Shown here: in pieces, positions 20,382 through 32,613 of the stretch
How positions within the stretch are numbered: position 1 is the first letter of the stretch
Layout: the number at the start of each line of letters is the position of its first letter
Origin: Lindgomyces ingoldianus
Taxonomy: Eukaryota > Ascomycota > Dothideomycetes > Pleosporales > Lindgomycetaceae
Reading direction: 5' to 3'
Assembly: GCF_010093535.1 (NCBI RefSeq)
Contig: NW_022985181.1
Coordinates: 505,701 to 569,700, forward strand
Length of the DNA stretch: 64,000 nucleotides
The notes under the pieces: model-generated
Told to the model about the DNA's origin: nothing
The model's database searches: none
Seen by the model: only the letters and a program-made list of their open reading frames with translations
Position numbers and translations under genes: made by a program

Positions 20382-21632
20382 TCATCGGACTCCGAGACCG
20401 TACGAAGGAAGCGGCGCCTTGTCGTTCTTATCGTCCTCCGGTTGAGGTGATACGTCGTAATCGCAAGTTACGTGAATTGATCGATCTTTCCGAGGTAGAG
20501 ATGGCCGATTCGGCGCTAACTCTATGACACGATCATCCGAAGGCTCAACACGATCGCCGTTGTTGAGGGAGTGCTGCGACTCGGATGATGAGTTCACACG
20601 CGTTGGCTTCGACGCCGACAGCTGAGTACGCGTGTAACCCCAGCAGGCCCTGAATAGCGGTGGAACGGAGGGCAAACAAGCAGCAATCATTACGAAATCA
20701 TTCTCAATGCTGTTCCACAGTGCAATCTTGAGCGCTTTAGTATAAAGCTCCTATAGAGTTGGTTTGCCGAGAAGTGCGGTATTCGATGAGACCTTCACTA
20801 CTGCGAAAGCAAAGGCGCTGCATTCCGTGAGGAGTTGTGTGAAGATCGGGAATCATTTACTCACGCTACACCCAAACCCATGAATCCCATCGTGCTGAGC
20901 CTTTTCCATAGCGGAAGCCGGAGATTCCAGATTACGAATCCTGGATAGACAGCAAATACAAGATCCAGGAAAGCCGATGAAGCTTTACACAGAGTCAGCA
21001 CGATGCACTTGCTCAGACGAGGCACTTACAGCTTCCAAATAGAGAGTACCCGATCTGGACATTACGGGGCCAGCACTTGGTTTGTGGATACTTGTACGGG
21101 TCCCATTGCCCTGCAACAGGGTTGCATTGAACGAAACATATGACGAAGCCCACAATGCACAAGGCAAAGAGACCAATTGCCAGAGACATAATGGTTCTTC
21201 GTACCAAGGGCTCCGGTCGAAAGATGCGCACAAGAAGGAATGCTACGCCGACCTTAGGGAGGGTTACACTCAGAAATGCCCAGGAGTCTGTGAAGAGGCT
21301 CCAGAAGGTTGCGCTGGGTACGGTTTGGGGAAGAATATCAACACGGACTCGAGGGTTGAGCTGAGCGCAAGCTGGAATGTAACCATACGAACCACGTCAA
21401 ACACCTGTATGAATTAGTGTCAATTCATCTCTCATAACCTCGAAGACACAAGTGGGCAGCCGACCCAAGAGATCTAAATGATCAGATCCTCCCATCCAAA
21501 AGGGGCTTCGGTAAAGAAGATACGTGAGACAGTCCGCATGCCAAAAATGACTGTAGCAATCGCGAAAAATGGCCATGATGCTGCTGTGGCTTGGTCGATA
21601 AATCGGTGGAGGCTCTGGAATTGGACATCCAT
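20382..21632 (-). pseudogene. Decayed PTH11-like rhodopsin-domain receptor
   Basis: Minus-strand exons resemble the fungal PTH11-type seven-helix proteins. The start near 21632 gives a first membrane helix and the family's FGWEDL motif. A middle segment (about 21390-21030) contains helices and the cysteine-bearing block VQCNPVAGQWD. A further exon (about 20976-20870) and a C-terminal part (about 20815-20382) complete it. An intron of about 50 bp with GTAAGT is visible near 21027. The reading frame is broken: TAG at 21474-21476 directly after the FGWEDLII segment, no in-frame splice into the next segment near 21400, and TAG at 20751-20753 inside the last membrane region. These fit C-to-T decay, though an unusual intron could explain one of them. 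A role in sensing external cues is known for the family only. Confidence 0.6.
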
Positions 21633-22310
21633 TTTAGGGGGGAGGGGCGAGGTTGGATTAAGGAGCGAGAATTGAAGTGTGGAAGACAGAGGAGTTGGAA
21701 GAAAAGGCCTTGAGACGACTGTTGAGTTATAAGCACGAGTTATAAACAAAGCGTCAAGGACGATACAGTCGGCGCGCTAACACCGGGGAAGAACCATGGA
21801 TAAACCTACTCCACAGACTCTCACCGAAATACCATCGCTGTAAAATAACGCTGAGAAGAGAAACCAGGTACCGGTCCAGTCCCCATTGCTCCCAGGAAAT
21901 GCAGGTATTTAATTGCATACGTGCATTAACCTGTTACTCGATTGGTCTTGGCTACGCCGCAACGTATCGACAATGCTGCGCCGTAGCCCCCAAGGTATGA
22001 GTCCAACCCTTGCCCCGCGGCCAAATCTTCACAGTCGCCCCAATCAAGCCCAGATATAGGCGCCTGGATCTGCGGCCGGACAAGGTGCTGTGGCCACCTG
22101 CTCGCAGACAATCCTTGAGTGGCTGTCTGCACGATCCTACAAGACTGCCATACGTGACGAGCAATTCAAACAAGTTTTACTGCAAGGGCGATTGATAAGT
22201 CTGGCTCAATCAATTTTAGAACTCCAGTGGCCCAGGATGAACCTGGCGTGTCACTGCGTCAGTATCTATCAGCCGGACCGAGTTGCAACCCAAAACGTTG
22301 GTGTATCCCC
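21633..22310. other. Intergenic, no recognisable gene
   Basis: Normal-GC sequence. Overlapping ORFs around 21926-22260 carry no known motif. A near-perfect inverted repeat, GGCTACGCCGCA to TGCGCCGTAGCC, lies at about 21949-21987. Confidence 0.4.
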
Positions 22311-22803
22311 CAGGGCTTCCAACGAGGCGTAGTACTGTACGATTGGGCGATTTTGAGGCCTGTACGGGTGAGATTTTGTGTACGTTCGTACGACAGGGAG
22401 GAGGAGAGGTAGGTGTACGTATCGTAACTGTTACGGCTCACGTGATCTGTACGAGTAGTACGATTCGATTAAAGTACGCCGTACTCTAGTTGAAACAGCT
22501 AAGACTATGGGTCTCTAGAGACGCAAGATTAAGGTCTAATTAACTATAAAATAACTAGTTCTCCCTAGTAACAAGAGCAGATAGGACTAGATGAGGCCTG
22601 TAAGGCGGCAAGAGGCGTGGATAGATAACTCTGGAATAGAAAATAGTCTGTAATAGGCATTTTTGAGACATCCGTACTACGTACCGTACCTAGGGCATCA
22701 TTAATCGTACGGTACGGCTCACGAACTCGGTACGTTCGTACTGAACACGTGACCGTTACGGCTCACTTTGTACGGACCGTAGTACGGCCCGTTGGAAGCC
22801 CTG
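22311..22803. mobile_element. hAT MITE (family hAT-1 deletion derivative)
   Basis: The element runs from CAGGGCTTCCAACG to its inverse, about 493 bp. It is flanked by GTATCCCC on the left and, one base beyond the right end, GTATCCCC again, an 8-bp hAT-type duplication. Its ends match those of the large element at 24311-32308 and of the MITE at 38275-38892. It contains only terminal regions and no coding capacity. It lies about 115 bp before the A-T-TE start codon, so it may have landed in that gene's promoter. Confidence 0.85.
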
Positions 22804-25800
22804 AGTATCCCCGTTCCGCCTCGCCACCATTCAAATATGTGAAATAAAAATGCCCGGTATCTTGTAATTAACCAGCAACGTCCAAAAAGCCTTCGGAAAT
22901 CTGATTTTTCAGCCAGAAATGGAAGGCTTCGATGCCGCGACGCGCCTAGAAGACGTGCTCAGCACTTGCGCCAACAAAACTACTGGCGTCTATATCTACA
23001 CGACAGAGAGTGCCCCGCCAAAATATCTGACCTATCGAGCCCTCCAGGATGAAGTAAACCTCAAAGCGAATCAGCTTCTGCACTACCACGGACTCACCAG
23101 GGGAGGGATCGTGTTGGTCCACTTCCACACCCATCGCGAGAACATGGTCTGGTTCTGGGCTACCTTATTCGCCGGATGCGTTCCGACGATGTCCACACCA
23201 TTCGTTGGCAATCCAGAAGGCCGCGAATCTCACCTGGCCCACCTTCACAAATTGCTCCTCGATCCCCTTTTTGCCACCTCCCAGCAACTTTTGAGCGCCG
23301 AATTCTCCAAGAACAGTCTCCTACGATGTGTTACCGTTGAGCAGCTCGAGAAGAATTGCTCCGAACCCAAACTCATTCATGATAGCGGCTCAGAGGGACA
23401 AGTTTCTGAAGCTAAAGTGCTATTGGGCGGGGTTGCTGCACTCATGCTCACTTCTGGAAGTACGGGTGCAGCCAAAGCAGTTCCCCTGACCCACGAACAA
23501 ATTCTGACTGCATGTTCCGGAAAGCTGAGGCACTTACCTCTAGCTACCGACGCGACCGTTCTCAATTGGGTTGGACTGGATCACGTGGGCAGCCTGACAG
23601 AGCTCCATTTGACTGCTTTGGTGGCGGGATGTGATCAAGTACATGTTCCTGCAACCGAGGTAATCGCGGATGCGCTGGTTCTGCTACGACTATTGTCCAA
23701 GCACAAAGTTTCACGAACATTTGCCCCCCATTTCTTGCTAGCACGGCTCGAAATGCTCCTGAGGGCCGAACCTCCGCCGAACACACGCGAAATTAACCTG
23801 CATGGCCTCCTCCACTTGATCTCTGGCGGCGAGCCTAACACTGTTGAGATTTGCGCGAGATTATCCGATCAACTCCAAAAGCTGGGAGCACCCAACAGGA
23901 ACACAATCACACCCGGTTTTGGTATGACTGAAACGTGCGCCGGATCAATCTACAGTATTAACTGCCCTGATGTCGACATACAAGCTCAAACTGAATTCAC
24001 TGCGCTGGGAACTTGTATACCTGGCATTGAAATGCGCGTCAGAGACTGCGGACTTGAAGTGAGGGGTCGGATCGTATTCCGAGGATACTTTAACAACCTC
24101 AATGCCACCCAAAAGGCCTTCACCGATGACGGTTGGTTCCGAACAGGCGACGCTGCCACAATCGACGCTTCCGGCACTCTCCGGCTTGTTGGACGATCGA
24201 AGGACTTGGTCATCGTTAACGGGGTAAAGCATGTACCACAAACGCTGGAGTCCGCTATCAACCAAGCAAACATCTCAGGCGTGGCCGCATCTGAGATAGT
24301 ATGCTTCGCGCAGGGCTTCCAACGAGGCGTAGTACTGTACGATTGGGCGATTTTGAGGCCTGTACGGGTGAGATTTTGGGTACGTTCGTACGGCAGGGAG
24401 GAGGAGAGGTAGGTGTACGTATTGTAACTGTTACAGCTCACGTGATCTGTACAAGTAGTACAATTTAATTAAAGTACACTGTACTTTAGTTAAAACAGCT
24501 AAGATTATAAGTTTCTAGAGACACAAGATTAAGGTCTAATTAACTATAAAATAACTAATTCTTTTTAGTAATAAGAGCAGAGAGGTCTAAAAGCTTACTG
24601 CTTACTACCTTATACTATAGCTAGTTCTTTTAGTGTTAAATAGCCTTAATTATTACACTTTTTAGTAAGCCTTAATTATTAGTTACTATATAACTAGCTG
24701 CGCTAAAACACCTTTTACACTTATAACTAGTAGCTAGGATAGTAAGGAAATTAAGAGTAATCTTAAAAAGAATAAGATAAGCTGTTTTACCTTTAGTAAG
24801 CTACTATTATAGAGGTTCTTTATGTAGTAAGAGGTAATCTTTATAGTAATTAGCTTTTATAAAGTTATAGTAAAGCTATAGCTTATTTAACACTTTCTTA
24901 CACTTATATAAGCTCTAATTTATTATAAGAAAGAAGTTAATAAAGTAGTAAGCTTTATAATTATTATTATAATAGTTACTACTTAGCAGCTTATAATGCC
25001 TAAAAGATAATAGCTTATTTTTAACTTCATGCTTATTTTTAGTATTTAAATACTAGTTAAAGATTATTTTTATTAACTTAGTTACTTTATCTACTTAGCT
25101 TTTATAATGCTGCTAGTAATCTTAAAACTAAAGTAAGCATAATTAAAAGTTAAAAATAGTAGTAACTATATAGTATAAAACTAGTAAATTAAGAATTAGT
25201 TTACTTTAGTAAGTAGTAAGCTTTTAATAGCTAAACTTAATAGTGTTTTTAAAGTATAAGTTACTTAGCTTATTAGTAGTAATTATTTTTATTTAATTAA
25301 AGTTAATTTAAAGGCACTAAAGCTTTATTATAGTTCTTTATAGTAAGCTAAATAAGCTTTAGCCCTTAAGTTTTTTTATTATTTAATAAAACTTTTTTAA
25401 AAAGTCTTTAAAGTGCTTAATTTTATTTTAATTATTTTTAGTAATAAAATTTACTAAAGTAATAAAGCTAGCTTATTAAGTTTTTTTATTAGTATTAAAA
25501 GAGCTTTTTTATTAGTATTAAAAGTAACTAATAACCTTTTTAAGCTTATAATAGTGTAATAGCATAAAGTAAACTAAGTGCTAGCATACTTTACTATTAC
25601 ACACTAGATTAAGTGTACTAAACTACTAAATTAAGTTTTTTTTTTATAATATTAATTTAAAAAGTCTTAAAAAGCCTTATATACTTATGTAATGCTAGTA
25701 CACTATTTATAAAGTTATAGAGTTATCTAATAACTTTACACTTTCTATATAGCTGTGAGAGGTATCGAGCAGGAAACACAGGTCACAGAGAGGGAATGCA

Positions 25801-25900
25801 GGATAGGGGGGGTAACGAGAGTAAACCTTAGGGTCGGAGGCAGAGGTACGGAGGCCGAGGAGCCTATATACCCCGTGCCAAGCCCTTAGGGTACTCAGGG

Positions 25901-26890
25901 NNNNNNNNNNNNNNNNNNNNNNNNNNNNNNNNNNNNNNNNNNNNNNNNNNNNNNNNNNNNNNNNNNNNNNNNNNNNNNNNNNNNNNNNNNNNNNNNNNNN
26001 NNNNNNNNNNNNNNNNNNNNNNNNNNNNNNNNNNNNNNNNNNNNNNNNNNNNNNNNNNNNNNNNNNNNNNNNNNNNNNNNNNNNNNNNNNNNNNNNNNNN
26101 NNNNNNNNNNNNNNNNNNNNNNNNNNNNNNNNNNNNNNNNNNNNNNNNNNNNNNNNNNNNNNNNNNNNNNNNNNNNNNNNNNNNNNNNNNNNNNNNNNNN
26201 NNNNNNNNNNNNNNNNNNNNNNNNNNNNNNNNNNNNNNNNNNNNNNNNNNNNNNNNNNNNNNNNNNNNNNNNNNNNNNNNNNNNNNNNNNNNNNNNNNNN
26301 NNNNNNNNNNNNNNNNNNNNNNNNNNNNNNNNNNNNNNNNNNNNNNNNNNNNNNNNNNNNNNNNNNNNNNNNNNNNNNNNNNNNNNNNNNNNNNNNNNNN
26401 NNNNNNNNNNNNNNNNNNNNNNNNNNNNNNNNNNNNNNNNNNNNNNNNNNNNNNNNNNNNNNNNNNNNNNNNNNNNNNNNNNNNNNNNNNNNNNNNNNNN
26501 NNNNNNNNNNNNNNNNNNNNNNNNNNNNNNNNNNNNNNNNNNNNNNNNNNNNNNNNNNNNNNNNNNNNNNNNNNNNNNNNNNNNNNNNNNNNNNNNNNNN
26601 NNNNNNNNNNNNNNNNNNNNNNNNNNNNNNNNNNNNNNNNNNNNNNNNNNNNNNNNNNNNNNNNNNNNNNNNNNNNNNNNNNNNNNNNNNNNNNNNNNNN
26701 NNNNNNNNNNNNNNNNNNNNNNNNNNNNNNNNNNNNNNNNNNNNNNNNNNNNNNNNNNNNNNNNNNNNNNNNNNNNNNNNNNNNNNNNNNNNNNNNNNNN
26801 NNNNNNNNNNNNNNNNNNNNNNNNNNNNNNNNNNNNNNNNNNNNNNNNNNNNNNNNNNNNNNNNNNNNNNNNNNNNNNNNNNNNNNNNNN
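25901..26890. other. Sequence gap (990 N)
   Basis: A run of 990 undetermined bases, starting inside the 5' LTR of the nested retroelement. Any ORF spanning it is an artefact. Confidence 0.99.
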
Positions 26891-27603
26891 CTGCTACCAC
26901 AAGGTGGCCAGACCTCGCAGCGACAGTGCTAGATACGTGTAATTGAGGGACGTCAGGCTCAACTTCCAGCGCGACTATGCAAAGCGGGGATCAAGCGCTT
27001 TACATCCTTACAAATGAGGTGTTAAGCTCATTGTGAGGGCGTACATTGCCACAGCTATAAGCTCCTAGGCCGGTGAGCATTGCCATAGGGGCTGTACGGC
27101 ACAGGAGGTTGCACAAGCTGGCGGGCTTAGCAAGAACTGCAAGGCATTGCTTTGCTAGAATACACAAAGGCATATGCGATGGCACTAGGCAGTAATGCTG
27201 TACATGCAACTAGACTTAATCAGGCGTGGCCTGTCTGATGTTGTCTAAATCTCCGTGCAGTGGAGCCGCAGCTCAGTGTAATTGCAAGCCGCAGCTTAAA
27301 GCAACTACAATCCAGTAGGGCCCGTAGGCTATCCAGTAACAGCCCGTACGCTGTCCAGTACTGGTGCGACTAAGTCAACTTTAATGGGAGATCTCCCTAA
27401 GGAGGAACCTCCATGTCCCACCCTTCCTTCTTACCTGCCTTCGCCAAGGTAGGTAGTAGCTCATAGGATAGGGCTAATAGTAGGGATAGTCTACCTATCC
27501 CCCTCCTTCTTAGGGCGCGTCCCGAGCCCTTGGAAAGAGGTAGCTAAGGTTGGTTTAAAAAAAATTCCGTTGCCAAACCTTGCATAGTTTGCTAGCAAAC
27601 TAG

Positions 27604-27890
27604 ATGTAGCCCAAAGCCATCTAGGAGGCCCGTAGGCGATCTAGATACGGCCCGGAGGCAAACCAGGTGCGGTCCAAAGCCATCCAGGTATAGGCCGACG
27701 GCCATCCGGATACGGCCCGAAGACCATCTGGCAGTAATGCAACTTCGCAAAGCCAGCAGGCAATTGCAGGCCTATAGGCCATCTGGATACGGCCCGGAGG
27801 CAAACCAGGTGTAGCCCAAAGCCATCCAGGAGGCCCGAAGGCGATCCGGATACGGCCCGGAGGCTTCCCAGGTACTTCCCAAAGCCACCC
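27604..27890. repeat. Degenerate ~60-bp tandem repeat
   Basis: Imperfect repeats built from phrases such as GGCCCGGAGGCAAACCAGGT, CCAAAGCCATCCAGG and GGCGATCCGGATACGG recur in the same order. They lie within the young LTR element. The minus-strand ORF across them reflects the repetition, and I would not call it a gene. Confidence 0.65.
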
Positions 27891-29295
27891 AGAGCTTAAG
27901 GGCAGTTGCATTACAAAGCTGTCTGCGCTGCACCTCTTGCTGAAACACAAGGTGCTTCGCGCTGAAACACAAGGTTCTTGGCGCTAGTGCAGCTGACAAC
28001 AATCCTGCATTCAACCACCACCACCACCACCACTGTATCCGCTCGAGAGCTTGAACGCTCAATCGGTGCGCGTACGCAAAGTAGCCGGTGAGGGCTCGGA
28101 TTAATGACGGGGCATGGGCGGCTCGGTGGATGGGCGGCTCAGTGGATGGGCGGCTCGCAAGCTGACAATTAAGGATGAGGGGTACCTGCATCTCCTGTCA
28201 GTTGCGGTGCCTAAGCTTGTTTAACTTAGCTTGTTTTGTAGCAAGCGTTGTCGCCATCAAAATTGATGGGGTCAAGCTTCCTCCAGCTGCGCTGCGCGGA
28301 CTGCTCATCCCAAGGGGATATGTGAAGGTTTACAATGTGAGAGGTATCGAGCAGGAAACACAGGTCACAGAGAGGGAATGCAGGATAGGGGGGGTAACGA
28401 GAGTAAACCTTAGGGTCGGAGGCAGAGGTACGGAGGCCGAGGAGCCTATATACCCCGTGCCAAGCCCTTAGGGTACTCAGGGGTTGGATAGCTGTAACAT
28501 AACCGTGACAATAGCTTAAATTAATTATATAGAGTAGCTTTAGTAAGCTTTTACTTAAATTTTATAACATATTTACTATATATAATAGCTTTAATAACTA
28601 CTTAGATTATATAGGCAGTGCAGTAGATTTAGTGCTGTTTATTAAGCTTATATAGTAAGTTAAGCTTCTTATTAAGGCTCTAAATAAGCTTATTATTATT
28701 ATTATTTAATATATTATTTTTAATAAAGTAGCTAAATTTTAATATAATATTATACTTATTAATAACAGTAGCTATTTTAGAGGCTTACACTACTAGTATA
28801 GTTACTATATAAGTTTTTAAAGCTAATTAAAAAGTCTTACTAAGTGTGTAAAGCATTTAGCTATTGTTAGTTATAAAGTTCTTATAATAGTAGCCTATGT
28901 GTGTATAATAATAAAGTAAGCTACTACTATAAAAAAGAAAAAGTAGTTTCTAGAACACTATATATTTACACTTAGCATAATTTTTAATAGTATAGTAATT
29001 AGTATTATTTAAATCTTCTTTTTTTACTACATAAGTGCAGCATAGATATTCTTAAAGAGCGTAGTAGCAGAATATAGTAAAGTAGTGAAAAAATTTATAT
29101 AATTTTAGCTAATAAAACTATAAGTCTTTATTAAAATAAGCTTTTTAAATAACTAATTTTACACTATAACCTAGTTAACTAGGGCACTGCGTAGAAAACC
29201 CTCTTGCTATAGTGTATAAGATAACCTCTGCAACAAGCCTGCTGCTTCTCTAGCTGCCTCCTATAAGTGCTGCAGTAGCTGTACGCTATTAGGTA

Positions 29296-31455
29296 ACGTA
29301 CTTCATGGGCGAGTTGCTCACACACCTAAGTCGCTTACTTTTGCTAAGACCCTACCCTAACAAACTCTATTATAGCCTATAACAACCCGCTCTAGCACTA
29401 TATAGTATAGTACAGCCTAGAATATTATTTAGATACTACTTCTGCTTCTTACTTACATGTTTGCGTGTTATGCCTAGTCTAATTACACTATCTACAGCGC
29501 CTTTAGAATAGCTTACCTACTTTAGCTTGCACCTGCTTCTTTACCTTTTTCCTATTACTGCGCGCCTTAAACTTCTTTAAAGCTGTTAAGTGTAAGCTGT
29601 AACGGCGCAGGCAAGACAATGGGTCCGAATACGGTGGGAGTCCACTCAGAGGCATATGGGAGTGCGTGGGGACTCTGAACCTGGGAATGCCATTGACACC
29701 TATAGGCCTTGTACGAAAGGATATCAGAAAACTACTGAGCTAGCTACGGGGGCGAGGTGCGACTAAATACATGAGGGAATAGGGGTAACAGCAGGGGTCG
29801 GGGCCAGGTCGAGGTCGGGGCCGATACGAGGGCCTTCCGGAGGTTCCGGGCGACTCGAGATGGAACGATTCATGAGGATCGTTACATAAGCCTTTCTAAA
29901 TTATTAAGGTCTTTTTTGCTTTAATCTGCTTTCTTTTATATAATTTATGTTATATAGTAGCCTTATTAGCTACTTAAAGCTTAGTAATTTCTTATTACAC
30001 TAATACTAGCTTATGTGTAATTATTACTACCTTTTTTAAAACTTTTTTAAACACCTTAACTATAAAAGTTAGTAAACTATTTATATGCTTCTAAATTTTT
30101 ATTTTTATAAGCATTAATTATAACTTAAGTTTTAGAGTATTACTTAAAGTTTACAACTACTAGGGCTTATTATATATAAGTAGTAGTAGTAATAAAGTGC
30201 GTAACTTTACATTAAGGCTTATTATAACTTATTATAAGTTAAAAGGAACTAATCTAGCGCCTTAAAACTTTTTTTAAATATTACTAAAAGTAATTATAGC
30301 ATTATAAGCTACTTTAAAGCATAGTAAGAACTTTATTTTTATAATATAAGTAATTTAGTTATGTATAAGGTTTTTAGCTTAGCACTTATACACTTTTTTT
30401 AAAGAAGTAAAACAACCTACATTAAGTAGCTATAAAAAGTGCAATAAGTAAAAAAGTATATAAATAGTAATAATCTTATTATTTTTATAGTATTACTAGA
30501 AATAAAGTAAGTTATAGCTTTTATAGCTATTAATAACTAGCAGATAGTAGCTACTAATAGTACACTTTTTTATATGCGCGTTAAAGTGCTTTAACTAGTC
30601 TAAACTAAGCTAATTAGTAGTCTAGCTACACTTAAAGATTATAATAACTTAATTTTAAAGTAGATTTTTCTTTTTATACTAGTTTAAAAGGTAGTTACTA
30701 CCTTAGAAAATAATAAAAAGTAAAATAGCCTACTCTTTAGCATTAATGCCCTAGATAGCTGTTGTCTACTTCTAGTTACCTAGCTAGACTGCTTTTAGCT
30801 GTTCTTATCTCTCTAAACTTATAATAACTGCTTTAGTAGATATCTAGCCTATTATAAACTTTATTTTGTTAAAGTTGTATGTGTTATTATTTTAGATGCT
30901 ATACTTAGCTTTAATATTCTTTATAAAGTTAAACTAGCTTTAAATTACTATAGAATTTTTATAAAAGGCTTTTTTATAGTTATACTTACGCTTAAACTTT
31001 ACTTTAAGCTTTAAATAACACTTAATAAATGTATTAAGCTAGTTTATGCTAATATAGCCTATATTATACTTAGCGCATAAAGAATTAGCTATATTAGCTA
31101 TAGCTGCTAGCTAGAGGGGAAATCCTTACGCATCTAGCTTAAGTATATGCTAAATAATTACTTACTTTTTATTATTATCTAGCTTTTATAAGTTAGCTAT
31201 ATAATTAGCTTAAAAAGGTTATTTAGTGTGTTAGTTACTTATTATCTTTTAAAAGACCCTATAGACAGCTGTAGCATGTTAGTTAAAAAGTGTTATATCT
31301 TATTTAAAAGCTTAAAGCATAAGCTGCATCTAACATTCCTTTAACACGTTTAAGTAGTGTTATTAGGAATGCATTAGTGTAAGAAAAGTAGTGTAGTAGG
31401 GTCTTAGCAAAAGTAAGCAACTTAGGTGTGTAAGCAACTTGCCTATAAAGTACGT
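29296..31455 (-). mobile_element. Full-length type-2 Fot-like element, RIPed
   Basis: TA-flanked, with termini ACGTACTTC..GGGCGAGTTGC and the inverse GCAACTTGCC..AAGTACGT. Without the nested solo LTR and its 5-bp duplication the length is about 1866 bp, equal to the type-1 full copies and close to Pot2/Fot1 elements. The transposase remnant is on the minus strand, starting at the right end, and is full of TAG/TAA stops. It is nested in hAT-1. Confidence 0.82.
29598..29886 (-). repeat. Solo LTR (family of 8334-9782), unmutated
   Basis: 289 bp from TGTAACGG to CGTTACA, flanked by a perfect TAAGC duplication. It is GC-rich and intact inside a heavily RIPed Fot-like element. It reads as the reverse complement of the LTRs at 8334 and 9477. 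Confidence 0.9.
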
Positions 31456-32613
31456 TAAGAGCTTTTTATTAACATTAACTTTATACTTTTTTAGTAAGTG
31501 CTAAATAATATAGTTATAGCTATTTACTACTTTTACAGCGCCTTAAGAGCTTTGCTTATAACACTAATAGTAAAGCTAAAGGTAGATTACCTTACTTTAC
31601 TTTTTTAAAAGTGTTATATCTACACTATAAGCTTACACTTTTAATAGCATATAATTATTTTATAAAGTAGTTTTATTTTTTACTTAGTAACTTAATTATG
31701 CTAAAGGCAACGCTTGTTTTAAGTCTAATAGCTATATATTATTCTAATTAATTATAAACTTAACACTAGTGTTATAATTATAGTTTTTTAGAAACTACTA
31801 TAATTAATTTTTAGCTACAGATAGTATACTATTACAGGATAAAGTAGAAAATATAGTGTAGAGAGCTTTTAACTTCTGCAGCTTATAAAACTATGTAAAA
31901 TAAGTAATAAAAGAATCTAATTAACTAAGTAAGGCCTATAAAGTAGTAAAACATGTAGATAGATAACTCTATAATAGAAAATAGTCTGTAATAGGCATTT
32001 TTAAGACAACAGACTTTAGATAGATAGATTAAACCCCTTAAAAAAAAATTTAAGCGCCCTTATAAAACTTTTGGCTAATTAGAGCTTTAGAAGCTCTCTT
32101 TATAAACTTTTTACTTACTAGAGTCTTTCTACTTCTTTAAAATTGCTATAAAAACTTCCTAAAAGAGTAATACAATCTGTACTATGTACTGTACCTAGGG
32201 CATTATTAACTGTACAGTGCGGCTTACAAACTCAGTACGTTTGTACTGAACACGTGACCGTTACGGTTCACTTTGTACGGACCGTAGTACGGCCTGTTGG
32301 AAGCCCTGGCTTCGCGTCGCGTTCACCGGGCGCCAACACCGAAGACATTCAGATTGTCTACCAACGGCAGTACGATGAATCAGATACCGCAGCTCGAATG
32401 AACACGCTTCAGGCTATCTCTCGAGTGGTAGCCTCATTTACTGGTGCCCGGCCCTGAGTGCTGCCCATCGGGCCTGGTCGGCTCCATCGTTCAACCTTAG
32501 GGAAATTGTCCCGTGCACAGGTCAGCACATCGCTGATGAAGGGCGAGTATCAAGGCGAAATCGACTTAGATTCACAGTTACTGCGCTCGCATCGGGAATC
32601 ACACACTACTGGT

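Larger units (their letters stand above)
25754..28510 (+). mobile_element. Young LTR element nested in hAT-1, with assembly gap
   Basis: The 3' LTR (28336-28510, 175 bp, TGTGAGAGG to CCGTGACA) and the visible 147 bp of the 5' LTR (25754-25900) look identical. The whole is flanked by the 5-bp duplication ATAGC. The GC content is near normal and no RIP stops are apparent, in sharp contrast to the surrounding hAT. The visible internal part (26891-28335) shows no gag/pol motif. It contains tandem repeats, a CCA run (about 28012-28028) and a GATGGGCGGCTC repeat (about 28105-28156). It is probably non-autonomous, but the N gap may hide coding sequence. Confidence 0.8.
24311..32308. mobile_element. 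hAT-1 transposon in the A-T-TE gene, swollen by nested elements
   Basis: Inverted ends CAGGGCTTCCAACG bound the element, and the perfect 8-bp target duplication GCTTCGCG (24303-24310 and 32309-32316) flanks it. Subtracting the nested LTR element (25754-28510 plus 5 bp) and the nested Fot-like element (29296-31455 plus TA) leaves about 3.07 kb. That is typical for a full hAT and nearly equal to the two other hAT elements here. The interior is heavily RIPed and has no intact transposase. The MITEs at 22311 and 38275 share both ends with it. Confidence 0.9.

Noticed and set aside
25707..26900. A 397-codon minus-strand ORF
   Set aside because: It is made of the 990-base N run and has no real coding content.
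27604..28471. Genes in the interior of the young LTR element (ORFs of 98-139 codons)
   Set aside because: They follow tandem repeats and a CCA run, match no gag/pol motif and one runs into the 3' LTR.
24311..32308. A giant cargo-carrying transposon of 8 kb
   Set aside because: The extra length is explained by one nested LTR element and one nested Fot-like element, leaving an ordinary 3.1-kb hAT. No captured host genes or tyrosine recombinase were seen.
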